From: Margaritifera margaritifera
Taxonomy: Eukaryota > Mollusca > Bivalvia > Unionida > Margaritiferidae
Length of the DNA: 64,000 bases
Assembly (NCBI GenBank): GCA_029931535.1
Contig: JAQPZY010000953.1
Location: 650,001-714,000 of the forward strand
Reading direction: 5' to 3'
The position numbers were made by a program, and so were the translations under genes. The notes beneath the pieces were generated by a model, which was given only the letters and a program-made list of their open reading frames with translations, was not told the DNA's origin and searched no databases. Shown in pieces: positions 46,981-58,320 of this stretch (positions are counted from its first letter, which is position 1; the number at the start of each line of letters is the position of its first letter).

Positions 46981-47930
46981 AAATTTGGTAAAATTTCTGT
47001 TCAGCAGTTTTAAAGAAGTTGTAAACAGTAACTATACATACAATGCATGATGGAAGATGGATGATGGACCATACCATAGGTTCACTTGGCCTTTTTTCTA
47101 ACAATTCTAACAATACAACATAAAAATAAATTTGAGTAAGTAGTGAACAAATATAATTTTCATCTGTACAATTTCTCATGTTGTTCCTTTATACAATGTG
47201 CTAGATGCATCCATTAACAACAAATATCAGTGTATGTATTTACCTCTATTTCTACTATAAGAAACCCATCCTTAAAGATAAAACCATCCCCAACTTGTAA
47301 AAAAATTTGGCAAATTTTCAACTCAGAAAGTCTTGTTCATTGATAAGTCTCTCCCACTTGGTACATCACAATTACATAGAAGACTCCTGGTTTTGTCATA
47401 GGCGAAAATATTATATGTGATTAATGGAGAGGAAAAATTCATGATCACTCCTCTTACGCTTGCACAACTGCACTAATATGTACACAAACAATCAATTTTG
47501 TATACAATTATTTCATTGTAAAATTAAACTCTTGCATTTATTTAATCAAACTTAAAGAAAATTATTGGATTGAATTAATGCATAAAATCAAAGAGTACAG
47601 TATGCAATATGCATTTTATCACACATTTGACTTAATATGTCAAATTATTGCACATGCTCAATAAATATAAGTGTAAAATATATAACACAGTGTGATAATT
47701 TTTGCTTAAAAGTGCAATATACTCTACAGTGTTTCATATCAAAAATGCAAATTTCAATAAAGAAAACTTTCATTAAATTAATCCATATAATTTAGTTCAC
47801 CCGACCATTCTGAAAAATGTTGACAAAATGAAAATTGTCCTGAACAGGTCAATTTTTTTATATTTTAATCTCAGGACTGCTATTTATGATCAGTTTTTTT
47901 AAAAAGAATTCAAAGTAGATAAGGCTTTAA
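46981..47930. other. No gene seen
   Basis: AT-rich sequence downstream of the transporter gene. No exon. Confidence 0.45.
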
Positions 47931-47939
47931 TTTGATCGT

Positions 47940-48420
47940 GTTTGCTGTAGAATTTGTTCCCCGAGGTTTAGAATTATATCCCTTAACATTAGAAAATTGT
48001 TCTGATGTTTAATCATGTTGTTCTTTCTTAACACTGATCGCTTTTGGATAGTGTTTCTTGCATCATTTTTTCCCAGATGCAAGCCATTAGAATTTAATCC
48101 TTGAACACTATCCAATTTACCAAATGTTCTTATTTTTAAACCGTTTCATTATAATTTCTTCCCTGATTATTATCATTCAAATTATATCCTTGAACACTAG
48201 AAGATTGTTCTGATGTTCCATCATAGTGTTCTTTTTTACATCTTCTTTTGATCAATAGAATTATATCCTAGAATACTATATAATTATTCTGGTGTTTCTT
48301 CAAGCTCTTCTTTTTTAACCTAATTTTTTTTAAGGGACTGTTTATTGTACCATTCCTTTCCTATTTTTCATAATTTTATCTTGGAACACCAGGCAAATGA
48401 CAAATCCCCAAAACTCCACC
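47940..48420 (-). repeat. Degenerate copies of the transporter's C-terminal coding segment
   Basis: On the minus strand, blocks ending at about 47973, 48092, 48181, 48260 and 48372 repeat the end of the coding exon at 49000-49205. Translated fragments read KKEQHD-stop-TSEQFSNVKGYN, KKEHYDGTSEQSSSVQGYN and KKEELEETPE-stop-LYSILGYN, against KEQLEDTSEQLSNVPGYN in the gene. Spacing is irregular (about 80-120 bp). A further weak block is at 48900-49000. They lie past the stop codon, in the 3' untranslated region or beyond. Confidence 0.75.
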
Positions 48421-48999
48421 CATCTACTACTAACTGTTATTCGAAATTCAAATGGGCTGTCATTCTCACCCAGTGCTAACCATCATGTTATGGAACCTGT
48501 CGTGCTAAGCTTGTCTAATTAAGCAGTTGTATGCCACCCAATGAATAGAAACCTGGATAGTTTCCACAACACAACAAATATAAACTCAGTTTATAACAAC
48601 TTCATTATTCATCCAATTTGCATGAAATGTTTTCCATCAACAGAAAAGTGACATTTTGTTAAAGTGACAAACATTTTAAAAGAAAAAGATTAGTTTTATA
48701 GTAGATACTATGCATCAGTTTTATAGTAAATAATACACATTAAAAATTAAGTCACAAAGATTTTTAACAGGCAGCAAAATGTTTTGACTAGGGAGTGGAA
48801 AATAAGCAATTGTCATGAATAAAATACAGGATTTACAGAAAAAATAGCCATGGTAAAAAAACACCCCAAACAAACTAACATTTGCTCTCAGCCATCTACT
48901 AATTGCGTTTCTGGTGATCAGTCAAATTGTTCTATTGCTTCTTCAACCTGTTCTTTCTAAACATCAATAACTTTTGGACAGTGTTGTGTCAGTTGTTCC

Positions 49000-49205
49000 C
49001 TACTCTTTACAATTATATCCTGGAACATTAGACAACTGTTCTGATGTGTCTTCAAGCTGTTCTTTTTGAACACAAGTATTTTTAGGATCTGGAATGTTTA
49101 TTGTTATGTCTATATCTGTCCGTCTGTATTTCTCTGGGAAAATTAGAAGCAATGGAAGTGCAACTGCAGAAGATCCCAACAAGCACCAATTCATCCATGT
49201 TGTCC
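49000..49205 (-). CDS. SLC49A4: SLC49A4 (DIRC2)-like transporter, last exon
   Basis: The acceptor is TTTTATTTCCAG on the minus strand (AG at 49206-49207) and the stop TAG is at 49000-49002. It joins the exon at 54158-54340 in phase 1, with Gly split across the intron. It encodes the last membrane helix (WCLLGSSAVALPLLLIF), a charged EKYRR stop-transfer stretch and a hydrophilic cytosolic tail of about 45 residues ending VPGYNCKE. Known family: SLC49A4 is a lysosomal 12-helix major facilitator protein, reported as a proton-driven pyridoxine exporter. The tail looks longer than in vertebrate members and is repeated in degenerate form downstream. Confidence 0.85.
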
Positions 49206-49724
49206 CTGGAAATAAAATTGAACATTTAAAAAATTTAGAAAATCTTTTTTTTTAAAGATGTTATATAATGTTCCTGTTCTCTGACATGAATATTTGTGGT
49301 AGTTTAATAACAGTCTAAATTACTGTCTTGCTTATAAAACATGCTTTGGAAACAAACTTCCACTAATAGAACTGAAATGAATAAATGAAGATCTGAATCA
49401 GAATACTTACTTTTGCAGATATTCAAATAGAAAATCAGTATGCAAACATTCATTTGTTTACCTAGCAAGTTTGGCAATATTTTTGTACAAGCAACAAACA
49501 AAGCAAAATTTAAACTGTGCAATTCTGAATTAGTTTACAAAGAAACAACTTCAATCCTGTTGAATCAACTGAAATAAAAACTCCAACTCACAAGGTAATG
49601 ACACACAATTCTGAAAAGCCACAACTGTCATTCAGGCACACTTAAAAAATGTGTAATACAGTCAGTTGATAAAGAACATGGTATAATATAGGTAGGGGTT
49701 GTCATCAAAATCTGGAACTCGAAA

Positions 49725-49910
49725 TTCATAGAATTTACCCTAGTCTCACACACTATTTTGTCAAATGTTACAGTCTCATACTCAAATCTCACATAATTTA
49801 CTCTAATCTCAAAGAATATTTTGCCAAATATCAGTCTGGTACTCAAACCTCACATAATTTACTTTCATGTCACAGAATATTTTGTCAAATTTTGTAATCT
49901 GTACTTAAAC
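49725..49910. repeat. ~65-bp tandem repeat, 3 copies
   Basis: TCACATAATTTACTYTMATCTC, AGAATATTTTGYCAAAT and TACTCAAAYCTC blocks recur three times. Confidence 0.8.
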
Positions 49911-50194
49911 AAATATGAAAACTTGACCTAGACCTTGCTAATGTAAAGCCGTATACCAAATTTGGTTTAAATCCATGTAGTCCTACATTTGCTGCATGGA
50001 AACAAATTTCCAATGGGGCAAGATGGACATACTTGGGCACACTATATGCCCCCTCCATAGACATCTAAGGGGCACAAATGAAAACTCACAAAACAATCTT
50101 AATCACAAAATCATTATAATGCTCTCATTGTTGCAACTGGGTGAAATACGGCAGTGGTGTGTAATAAAATTATTGATAAATCACAATTATTGTT

Positions 50195-50400
50195 AATGTT
50201 GGTTGTTGGCTGGGTGGGTTTAATCCCACTTTTCAGCACATGATAGGCTATACATGGCAGGCAGTATATTTGGTGGACGAAGAATCCGAGAAAAACTACC
50301 AACCCACGGGAAGCTACTGTCAAGTTTTCGCACATGCCCAAATTGGCCAAGCTGAGACTTGAACCCATGCAGACAGATGCGTACAATACTATGACATAAA
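50195..50400. repeat. Dispersed repeat, probable short retroelement
   Basis: The block runs from GGGTTTAATCCCACTTTTCA through GGCAGTATATTTGGTGGACG and AAGCTACTGTCAAGTTTT to GAGACTTGAACCCATGCA. I recall this layout from bivalve genomic repeats; only one copy is present here, so the call is from memory. Confidence 0.4.
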
Positions 50401-50539
50401 TATTTCACGTTCTGAGATTAATAATGCAATAAATTTTTACTAATAACTCTGAAGTCATGGTACTCACAACTGACGTCCTACACCAAAGTTATTTTTAACC
50501 AGTCAACTTTCCTGACATTCAAGTTGTCATTTTTGCAAA

Positions 50540-51480
50540 ATGGAGCAAATGAAGCTATTTATAGAACAGTATCAGACGATACAACAACAATGCCATGGAA
50601 GACCAGGGAAACAACACATGAAGAGAGACGACAAGCCATAACACAAAAAGAAGAAAAATATTCTAAAACTTAAGTAAGTCAAATATCAGGCTTTGTAGAT
50701 CTACAATTTCTAAATTTCTGAAGAATCTGAATGCATGGGATTCTGTGGAAAACAAGCCAAGTCTAGGACATCCCAGATTAACAAGGGAACAGGGATATTA
50801 CATATTATTTCATCTCATTCAGAGTGAGCATAGACAATAACTTGATGATACGTTCAAAACATTTAGTTAATCTATTCCAGAACCTGTGTCCAAATGAATG
50901 ATTCAAAGAAGATTATGTTCACAAGGATTTCATTGGAGAGTTGTCAGTTAGAAATTGACAATTTCATTGAAAATCAAAAATCCTGCATGGTATGGAGTAG
51001 AGACCACTTGTTTTGGACAGTACAAGATCAGTGGAGTAAACTTACAATTTCAGATGAAATGCAAGTGGTATTGGGTAAAAATAGGCAACTTTATGTTTGG
51101 AGAATGGCTGAAGAGAGATTCAAACCTGAATACCTTGGACTTTAACTGTCATGGCTGTGCCAGAGTGACTGCAATGTTTTGGGGGTGCATTTGTCATAGT
51201 GGAACTGGTACAATAACCAAATTCAGCATGAATGTCAATTCAGCAAAGTATATTGAAATACTGGATTCAAATTTGTGACCTGTAGTGGTTATTTCAAGAT
51301 GATAATGCAACTATACATCAGTCAGCAGAAATATTACAATGTAAAATGGGAAATCAAATTATTTGTCTTTCATATCCTTGTCAATCTCCTGACTCTAATA
51401 TTATTAAAAATGTATGAAGATTTATAAAAATTGGACTGGAGAAGGAATAACACAACATCATTTGTGAAGATTTAGTGCAG
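50540..51480 (+). pseudogene. Tc1/mariner transposase, catalytically dead
   Basis: Fragments in several frames follow Tc1-type transposase order: a helix-turn-helix end with KTRETTHEERRQAI near 50600; SDEMQVVLGKNRQLYVWR with the first catalytic Asp near 51060; a GCARVTAMFWGC segment near 51150; FQDDNATIHQ with the second Asp near 51295; and SPDSNIIKNV near 51390, where the normal PIEN Glu is read as Lys and the next Trp codon is TGA. With the third acid missing and frames broken it cannot transpose. It sits inside the last intron of the transporter gene, in opposite orientation. Confidence 0.85.
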
Positions 51481-51519
51481 AAAGTATTCAATTTTGAACA
51501 CAATTTCTCGTGTTTATAC

Positions 51520-51840
51520 AAAATTTATATTGATCATTTCCAGAAGAATTTGTGCAGTAATAAAGGCCAAAGGAAATGCAACAAAATTTATATTGATCAT
51601 TCCCAGAAGAATTTGTGCAGTAATAAAAGACCAAAGTTAATGCAACAAAATTTATATTGATCATTCCCAGAAGAATTTGTGCAGTAATAAAGGCCAAAGG
51701 ATTTGCAACACATTTTATATTGATCATTCCCAGAAGAATTTGTGCAGTAATAAAGGCCAAAGGAAATGCAACAAAATTTATATTTATTATTCCCAGAAGA
51801 ATCTGTACAGTAATAAAGGCCAAAGAAAATGCAACAAAGC
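51520..51840 (+). repeat. Five-copy 63-bp array made from the Tc1 transposase C-terminus
   Basis: Units begin AAAATTTATATTGATCATTC at about 51520, 51583, 51647, 51710 and 51773 and continue CCAGAAGAATTTGTGCAGTA. In one frame each gives IPRRICAVIKAKGNATKF, the usual last helix of Tc1 transposases (a PRR...VIKA...G...T pattern). The unit is 63 bp, 21 codons, and one frame stays open over three units (51657-51899). Confidence 0.9.
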
Positions 51841-52472
51841 ACAAGGAAGATAAAAAGGTGTGCCAGTGTTTAAATTACTCTTTATCCAATAAATGTTGAC
51901 ATTATTTGCTCATGCTAATGTTATATCATGTCAAAGCGTGAAATATTAATGGCGTGGTACTGTGAGTCTTTCTATTTCGAAATAGTGGGCAAGACAATAA
52001 TTGGTTGTTACTTATGGATGTCCACTGTGGACAAATTCATGTTTATTGTGCAACTCAAAAGGATTGAAATTAAATGATATGTCAGCATTATACTGTCATT
52101 TAGTAAAACTAGGTAGCATAGTGCAAGAAACTGAGAGATATTGGGTGTCATTATGATATAATAATGACACTGTTCTGCTATCAAATAATGAATGATATGC
52201 ATATCAATACCAACATAATGAAATGAATAATGTTTTTGAAAATACAAAATATAAATGAGATCTTATGTGTACCAAATTTTTTTAATGAAATTACATTCAT
52301 GACCTGAACTATAAATTAGCTACATTGTCTTCCTGCCTCACATTACAGTAATGATCTTAATGAAAAAGTAATATAGTGAAAAAGTTCACTCAGCATCGTA
52401 CATATTTCTCATTGTAGAAATGACAGTGCTATATGATCATCTACTGGCTAAAATTTAAAACACTTTTAAATA

Positions 52473-52636
52473 CAGTGAAACCTGTCTTAAGAGACCACCA
52501 CATGGTCTCTCAAGACAGGCAGTGTCTCATTAGAGGTCATCACATTATGCAACACTGTTGATCTGTGCATGAAAAATGTAGTTTTTAAAGATAGGTTGTC
52601 TTCCAAAACTGTGGCCCTTCAATTCAGGTTTTACTG
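52473..52636. mobile_element. 164-bp MITE with CAGTRAAACCTG ends
   Basis: It begins CAGTGAAACCTG and ends CAGGTTTTACTG, inverted repeats matching at 11 of 12 positions. A second inner pair (CCTGTCTTAAGAGACCA and TGGTCTCTCAAGACAGG at 52481-52518) forms a near-perfect hairpin. No target duplication is visible. The CAGTG start suggests hAT. Confidence 0.7.
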
Positions 52637-52859
52637 TGCTCATAATTAGTTAATATATATCATCATATCTTTAAAGTATAGAATGTTAATATGATATAGA
52701 TTTGAAAACCACCACACCTGCCCATGTAAGTCCATTTCCAATACATTGCAATACACAGCACTAATACAGAGTAGCATATTTACTGTAATCAGCTGTGTCC
52801 ATAGATTTGGTACATGTTGATTTATATATCCTTGTCTTATATAAATAGCAAAGGTCTAC

Positions 52860-53640
52860 TGGCACTGGTCAGTGGAACAAGTGGGTCTGATATCACTCAC
52901 CTGACATATAACTTATCAGTTGACAATTTCACTAAAGCAGGTTAATGTAGTATTGTAAGAACATAACCCTATGTAATATATCTCCCAACCTCTATATTAT
53001 GTAGATTTTCTCTTTATTTACAACAGTCTGAAAAAAATTATTTTCAATGATAAAGGCATAATTAATATGTGTAACTCTAGTTTATAATCAAATTCATCCA
53101 AGATCTTAATGATATAAAAAAAATTACCAAGTTTTATCTAAATTGGAAGAGAACTTGTCACTGGAGAAGTAATAGCCTTAGCCAATCAGATGCAAGATTA
53201 CTTAACTAATATGCATGGATGTCGCTTATTATTGTGGTTGTCCAAGATCTTGATGATATAAGCCCATATTCCACATTTGTTGAAAATTAGACCAGAAATA
53301 TGTTGTATCAAGCTCAGCAAAATCACATGCAAGGTCACCTTATTAACATGTATGGATCTCAATCATTATTTTTGAACTCATGTGAGATCTTGATGATATA
53401 ATCCCATATATCAAGCTTAATCAAAATCAGTTCAGAAAATATAACCTCCAGAGTGATAATAAGTTCAGCCAATCAGATGCAAGATCACCTCATTATTACG
53501 TACAAATCTCACTCATTACCTAACACATCTGAGATTGTGTTGATATAAACCTAAATGTATATTACAAGTTTTATAAAACTTTTATCCGAAACAAGGCCTC
53601 CAGAGTTATAACAAGCAAATACTGACAAATGGCTGGACAA
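52860..53640. repeat. ~160-bp diverged tandem repeat, 3-4 copies
   Basis: Each copy has AGATCTTGATGATATAANCC, a CATATNCCAAG-type block, TCAAAATCAGTTCAGAAA, and GCCAATCAGATGCAAGATCA. The copies differ widely. The leading part carries a GATATCACTCACCTG motif also found near 43757. Confidence 0.75.
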
Positions 53641-54157
53641 CATGCAAAAATAGATGACAAAAGCAGGGCCATATCATAAGATGACTTGTCGTTATGGTCG
53701 TGTGGGCTAAAAAAAACAATGGAATTTTCCGTCAGCTTTAACCTTGCCCATTGCCCATTGTCCATAGTACTTGGCCAGGCACTTGTCTTCAGTGCGCTTT
53801 GTAGAGAACTCCATGCTAATATAATGACATTATCACAACGAAATCATTAAAAAGTGGTGATATTGCTCACGATAACATTTCTACTCCTAATGAAATTAGT
53901 TTAGGAATATGCAGTGATGGGATAACATAATCTATACATTTCTGTGAAATTTGTCCTTTCATAGGACACATTTTACAGAGCATAGCACAATAAAATGCAC
54001 AGCAACCTAATAATTTCTTTATGTTTTTATAATGTTTTGACTTCTAATGTAAAAACAACCTTTTTGCAAACAAGTGGAATACCACACTCCTAATACACTC
54101 AGACATTTAAGCAGAGATTATCTTTAATATGCTAAATAAAACCAAAAGCATTTTTAC

Positions 54158-54340
54158 CTATCCCAGGAACGAGCAGCATGAAAAGGAACATGATCCCAAA
54201 TAGGTTGTTCAATAAGGTAAGAAATCCACCTGTCACACCCTCTGCTACTGGATAGGATGCCTCACAAGCAATTTCATAGAACAATGGAACTCCACCATTG
54301 ACAAATAAAGCAGACAAAATGCAGGAGGCATACAGAGATA
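54158..54340 (-). CDS. SLC49A4: SLC49A4 (DIRC2)-like transporter, third exon from the 3' end
   Basis: 183 nt, phase 1-1, with acceptor ACTTTTTTCAG (AG at 54341-54342) and donor ATAG followed by gtaaaa (GT at 54156-54157). It encodes two membrane helices: SLYASCILSALFVNGGVPLF, then YEIACEASYPVAEGVTGGFL and a following hydrophobic run (LLNNLFGIMFLFMLLVPGI). The acidic E-x-x-x-E ... YPVAEGVTGG loop between them is the most diagnostic stretch and matches the DIRC2 group better than FLVCR or SLC49A3 (MFSD7). No frame damage. Confidence 0.9.
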
Positions 54341-54444
54341 CTGAAAAAAGTAGAAAAACAGATGTTATTGGAGGATCTTACACGAGTTCAATTGCAAGGT
54401 GACCACACCTGCAGATTGTTTTGCAAACAGCTGAACTTTCAATG

Positions 54445-54620
54445 TGCTTGCAGATTCGCAGCAGAATTGGCAGTTTTCCAGATTATGGCAGAATTGGTAT
54501 TTAGCAGATATGCAGCAGAATTGGTAATTTTGCAGATCTGTGGCAGAATTGGTAAATTTGCAGATCTGTGGCAAAATTGGTAATTTTGCAGATCTGTGGC
54601 AGAATTGGCAACTTTGTAGA
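54445..54620. repeat. ~30-bp minisatellite, 6 copies
   Basis: GCAGATCTGTGGCAGAATTG plus GTAATTTT repeats about six times with drift, just upstream (in gene sense) of the acceptor of exon 54158-54340. Confidence 0.9.
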
Positions 54621-54706
54621 TCTCTTTCACATATTCATTAGAGAATAAGCCCAGGCCTAATAATAAGCTCACTCCCATTTTCAAAATTATTTGGCAAGTA
54701 TTTACT

Positions 54707-56290
54707 TATCGTATATACTCGCTTATAAGTCAATGTTTTTTTTGATGAAATTTCGATTCATTAACAGTAGGGGTTGTCTGTTGAGCACGACATACAAAAC
54801 AAATTATAACTCTATAGGGGTAATGTTGGAAACTCGAGATGTTTGCAGTACATACAAATACTATCAATTCAAATATTTTTATGTTTTCATGCCACTATTC
54901 CCATTCAGAAATGCATATATGCACTGTGTTTGTCCATTTCATGACGAATTCATTACACAATACTTGTATCTACAGTTATTTGGATTTTAATAATTTGAAA
55001 ATATTACCAGTAAATTAAATACTATCTACAGTAAAGTGAAGTGTCCATCAAAGTTGTTTACCATGGATGTGTACTAGCAAGTATATTGCTTCCATTTTTG
55101 TGCAAGTCTGAACAACCTGTATTTGTATTAATATTTGTGCTTTGTTGTATAAACACTGTGTTTGATGCAATAAAAGTTTTGATTTAATTTATATTTTCCT
55201 TTTCCATAAGTCAGACTTCATTTCCAAGTGATATTTCCCCAAGTTGTCTGCCAGTGCATGTGGGCTGATAAGCCCTTGGCATGGAAGAGGCAACACTCAC
55301 ATTGTTTTTAAGTTGAAAATCCTTTTGACTGAGCCGCGAATTTAATTCTTGTTCAGTGCCAAGCAGAGTTCTACAACTTTCTGTGCATGTTTGACCTTAA
55401 TCCCTTAACCTGTAAAGGCACCAACAACTTTGTTTTCCCATGTGACAATCCTTTGATCGAGCCATGAGTTTGATAATTGTTCACTGCCAAATAACAGAGG
55501 GTGGTTGTTTAAACTCCCTTCCATCTTGCCGCACAATTGACATGTGTTCAATTGCATCCTTTAATAGACTTCACAGACTTTATGATCAAAGTGTTATTTA
55601 CAGAGCCCAAGTTCAGTTTCTACATAAGCACCCGCATATGAGAGTAAAGTCGAGGAATCGGAGTCAGGGAATATTTATGATGACTAGATGATGATGATTT
55701 TCAATGACTAGACAACAATGGAGAATTTCAGAACTTTATCAGACGAGGATGAATTCTTAGACTTTGTATCAGATGACATTAGATAGTGACATTTATAGGA
55801 TACCATGAATCACAAAAATGTGGACTCTGTTTATTTGTAAGATGGAAGTAACATATTACGGGATATTGTGAATCGGATCATTTGAACTACCATTTTTATA
55901 CCGGTATGTAACCTATAATTGAATTCATGGATTTATCATATAAATGGATTTAAAATGTCAAGCATTATGGATTTAAATGGATTCTATTACACAAAGATGC
56001 ACAAATTATAAGTTGTCAATGCATTTGTGACATATTCCACTAAATAATACAATTGTATATTACACTGGTTTTGTCTTTATTTTTCCTATCTATCTAATCC
56101 ATCTATCTAGTTTAGCTTTGTTTATTTTTCCAAAGTATAACTCTGACTCACTGACAACAAGTCATCCCTTCGGACAGATCTGACTTGCAAAATACTTATA
56201 GGAGGGTCAAAGAGAAATTGACTTTTTGCAGCCCTAAAAAGGGGGGTCGACTTAATAGTTGAATCGACTTATAATCGAGTATATACGGTA
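54707..56290. mobile_element. 1.58-kb DNA transposon with CCGTATATACTCG ends
   Basis: The left end TATCGTATATACTCGCTTAT (AAGTC) is the inverse of the right end GACTTATAATCGAGTATATA (CGGTA), about 25 bp with few mismatches. TA at both extremes fits a TA target duplication. The interior has no recognisable transposase, so it is non-autonomous. The same end sequence bounds the MITE at 57110-57330. Confidence 0.8.
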
Positions 56291-56599
56291 TGATATCTAT
56301 GTTTGAGAAATCTATTAGGCTGGCCCCCTGGTCTTATCATAGAAGAAATACGGTAATGCATTGATTTTTGTGAATTTCGTTTCTAGAATTTGTGCATTTA
56401 AAAAAAATTACTTGTGGTCAAACTGCAATAGATATGCATTGTATGAAGTGAACCAAATAATTATTATATGCCACAAGCTGTGTGTACCAAGTGACATACT
56501 GTAATATTTAATGAGTCTGATAAATTTATTGTATAATGACAATAAATTTGAGATCAATATAACACACAACTGCAATGACTTTAAATAAATATATATATA

Positions 56600-56635
<36 letters not shown>

Positions 56636-57109
56636 GGTTTAATGGCACTTCAGCACAATACTGGATATATGGTGCCAAATGTTAACTATAATATAATATT
56701 TGCAATGTCACTGTGTTATTTAATGACACTGCAATACGATATTACTAGGAGTTATATCATATTGTTACTAACATTATGAGATGATATTATGACAATGAAA
56801 AGTACATGTTATGTTTTCAGTGAGGTATAAACCCTAACTGGATGTTCATTTCCTCATCTTTCTTAAACTTTCTTGAGTGAATCAGCATTCCTGATTGGCA
56901 GATATTCAATTGCTTTCAAGATAAAAGTGTAATAGGTATGCTTTCATAAAAGAATTAACAAACATTACAAGTGCTTCAGTGTTCCAGATAAAATGATGTT
57001 CAAAATTGTCTCACTGCAAAATTGGAATCTGATAGAATTCATTGTAATACCATAATTTGAATGTATGTAACAGAGTAAAATAAAACATTGACCTCAACAA
57101 GTATCAAAA
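56291..57109. other. Intronic AT-rich sequence
   Basis: Includes half of a MITE end (CTTATCATAGAAGAAATACGGTA to 56352, like 62051-62139) and a (TA)n tract at 56587-56631. No exon. Confidence 0.5.
56587..56631. repeat. (TA)n microsatellite
   Basis: About 22 TA units with one TCTA interruption. Confidence 0.95.
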
Positions 57110-57330
57110 TACCATATATACTCGCATATAAGCAGATACCAACTGCAAACAGCATAGACCCAGATCTGCCATCACATAATGCGCTGGCAGATCTGGGTCT
57201 ATGCAGTTTGTAAGGACTAATCAGTAGAACAAACAACATAGATCCTGATCTGCCGGCGCATTATGCAACGGCAGATCAGGGTCAATGTTGTTTGCATTTG
57301 GATCCGGCTTATACATGAGTATATACGGTA
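57110..57330. mobile_element. 221-bp MITE with two internal hairpins
   Basis: The ends TACCATATATACTCGCATAT and ATGAGTATATACGGTA are inverted and match the 54707-56290 element. Inside are two similar hairpins: arms 57141-57171/57185-57210 (core CATAGACCCAGATCTGCC) and 57230-57255/57269-57294 (core CATAGATCCTGATCTGCCG). The loops share CATAATGCGC or its near complement. TA borders are consistent with a TA target duplication. Confidence 0.85.
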
Positions 57331-58320
57331 ATGTAGAAACAGAAATTTTTTGTTCTCCAGATTTCATTTCATTATTTTGAGGGAATTTTTATAAATATAT
57401 AAAATTAAAGCTTACATGAAAATTGTATTTACTATGTGATCAAGAACAGTGTGAACTGTAAATCAATAATTTGTAACCTTGCAAATATTTCTGATTTAAC
57501 AGTATATAATGCACATCAATTTTAAATAAGCCAATAATCTTATACGAGTGATACTTTTACAGGATATGGGAGAAGCTTTAGTGAATTAATTAATTCAGTA
57601 AATTAATTTTTTTTTAATAAGTCTCCACCCTCAGTAAAGAAACATTGAAACACACCAAGAAAATTACCAATTTTACATGAATGAAGCACAAATAAGTTTT
57701 CTTTTGAATAAATAAACCTCAAATACTGTGAAATTATATATCACTGTGGATATCAATATTCATGGTACAGTGTTCCCTCTCCTCTTAATAATGCTTTTCA
57801 TAGGAGCCATAGAAGTTACCAGCATTATAAGTGGGGTAGCCTAATATTATGGAATGTTCCAACATGGCTGTGTACTGATGATCATCCATTAAAACACAAA
57901 ACTAGAGTATTTAATAATGTGAAATCATGCTATAATTGGTCATAATGTACCATGAATCATAATAATTTGAAATAAATCAAGCATTACTGATAAAACAAAA
58001 TCTGACTAATTAAGAGGGGCATTAGTATACTGATGGGCTTTATAGTGAGGTAACACTGTATTATGAAAAATGTCAGTTTAAATGTGGCATAAATTCATTG
58101 ATTGGGTAAGGGGTCATTATCCAAAAGGATAATCTTTCATTGGGTCTTAACATTTGTGGTTTGTAGTAACCACAAAATCAAAAAAACTGATACCCCCCCA
58201 AAAAGAGTCCCTTGAAGGGACTGACACTCTACTGTCAGAAAAGAATTTCCAGGAATTGAAGATGAGACCATTTCTTCTTTTTAACTGCTGAGTGTTGAAA
58301 CCATCTCTAATATTCTTGAT
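57331..58320. other. Intronic AT-rich sequence
   Basis: No exon or clear repeat, apart from a palindrome-like GTCCCTTGAAGGGAC at about 58207-58221. Confidence 0.45.

Larger units (their letters stand above)
49206..54157 (-). other. Last intron of the transporter gene
   Basis: A 4952-bp intron holding a ~65-bp repeat array (49725-49905), a dispersed molluscan-type repeat (50200-50400), a dead Tc1/mariner copy, a hAT-like MITE and a ~160-bp repeat array. No extra exon with matching phase is seen. Confidence 0.7.

Noticed and set aside
51657..51899. 80-codon basic protein with three internal repeats
   Set aside because: It is a frame through the Tc1-derived 63-bp array with no start context or promoter evidence; treated as a repeat.
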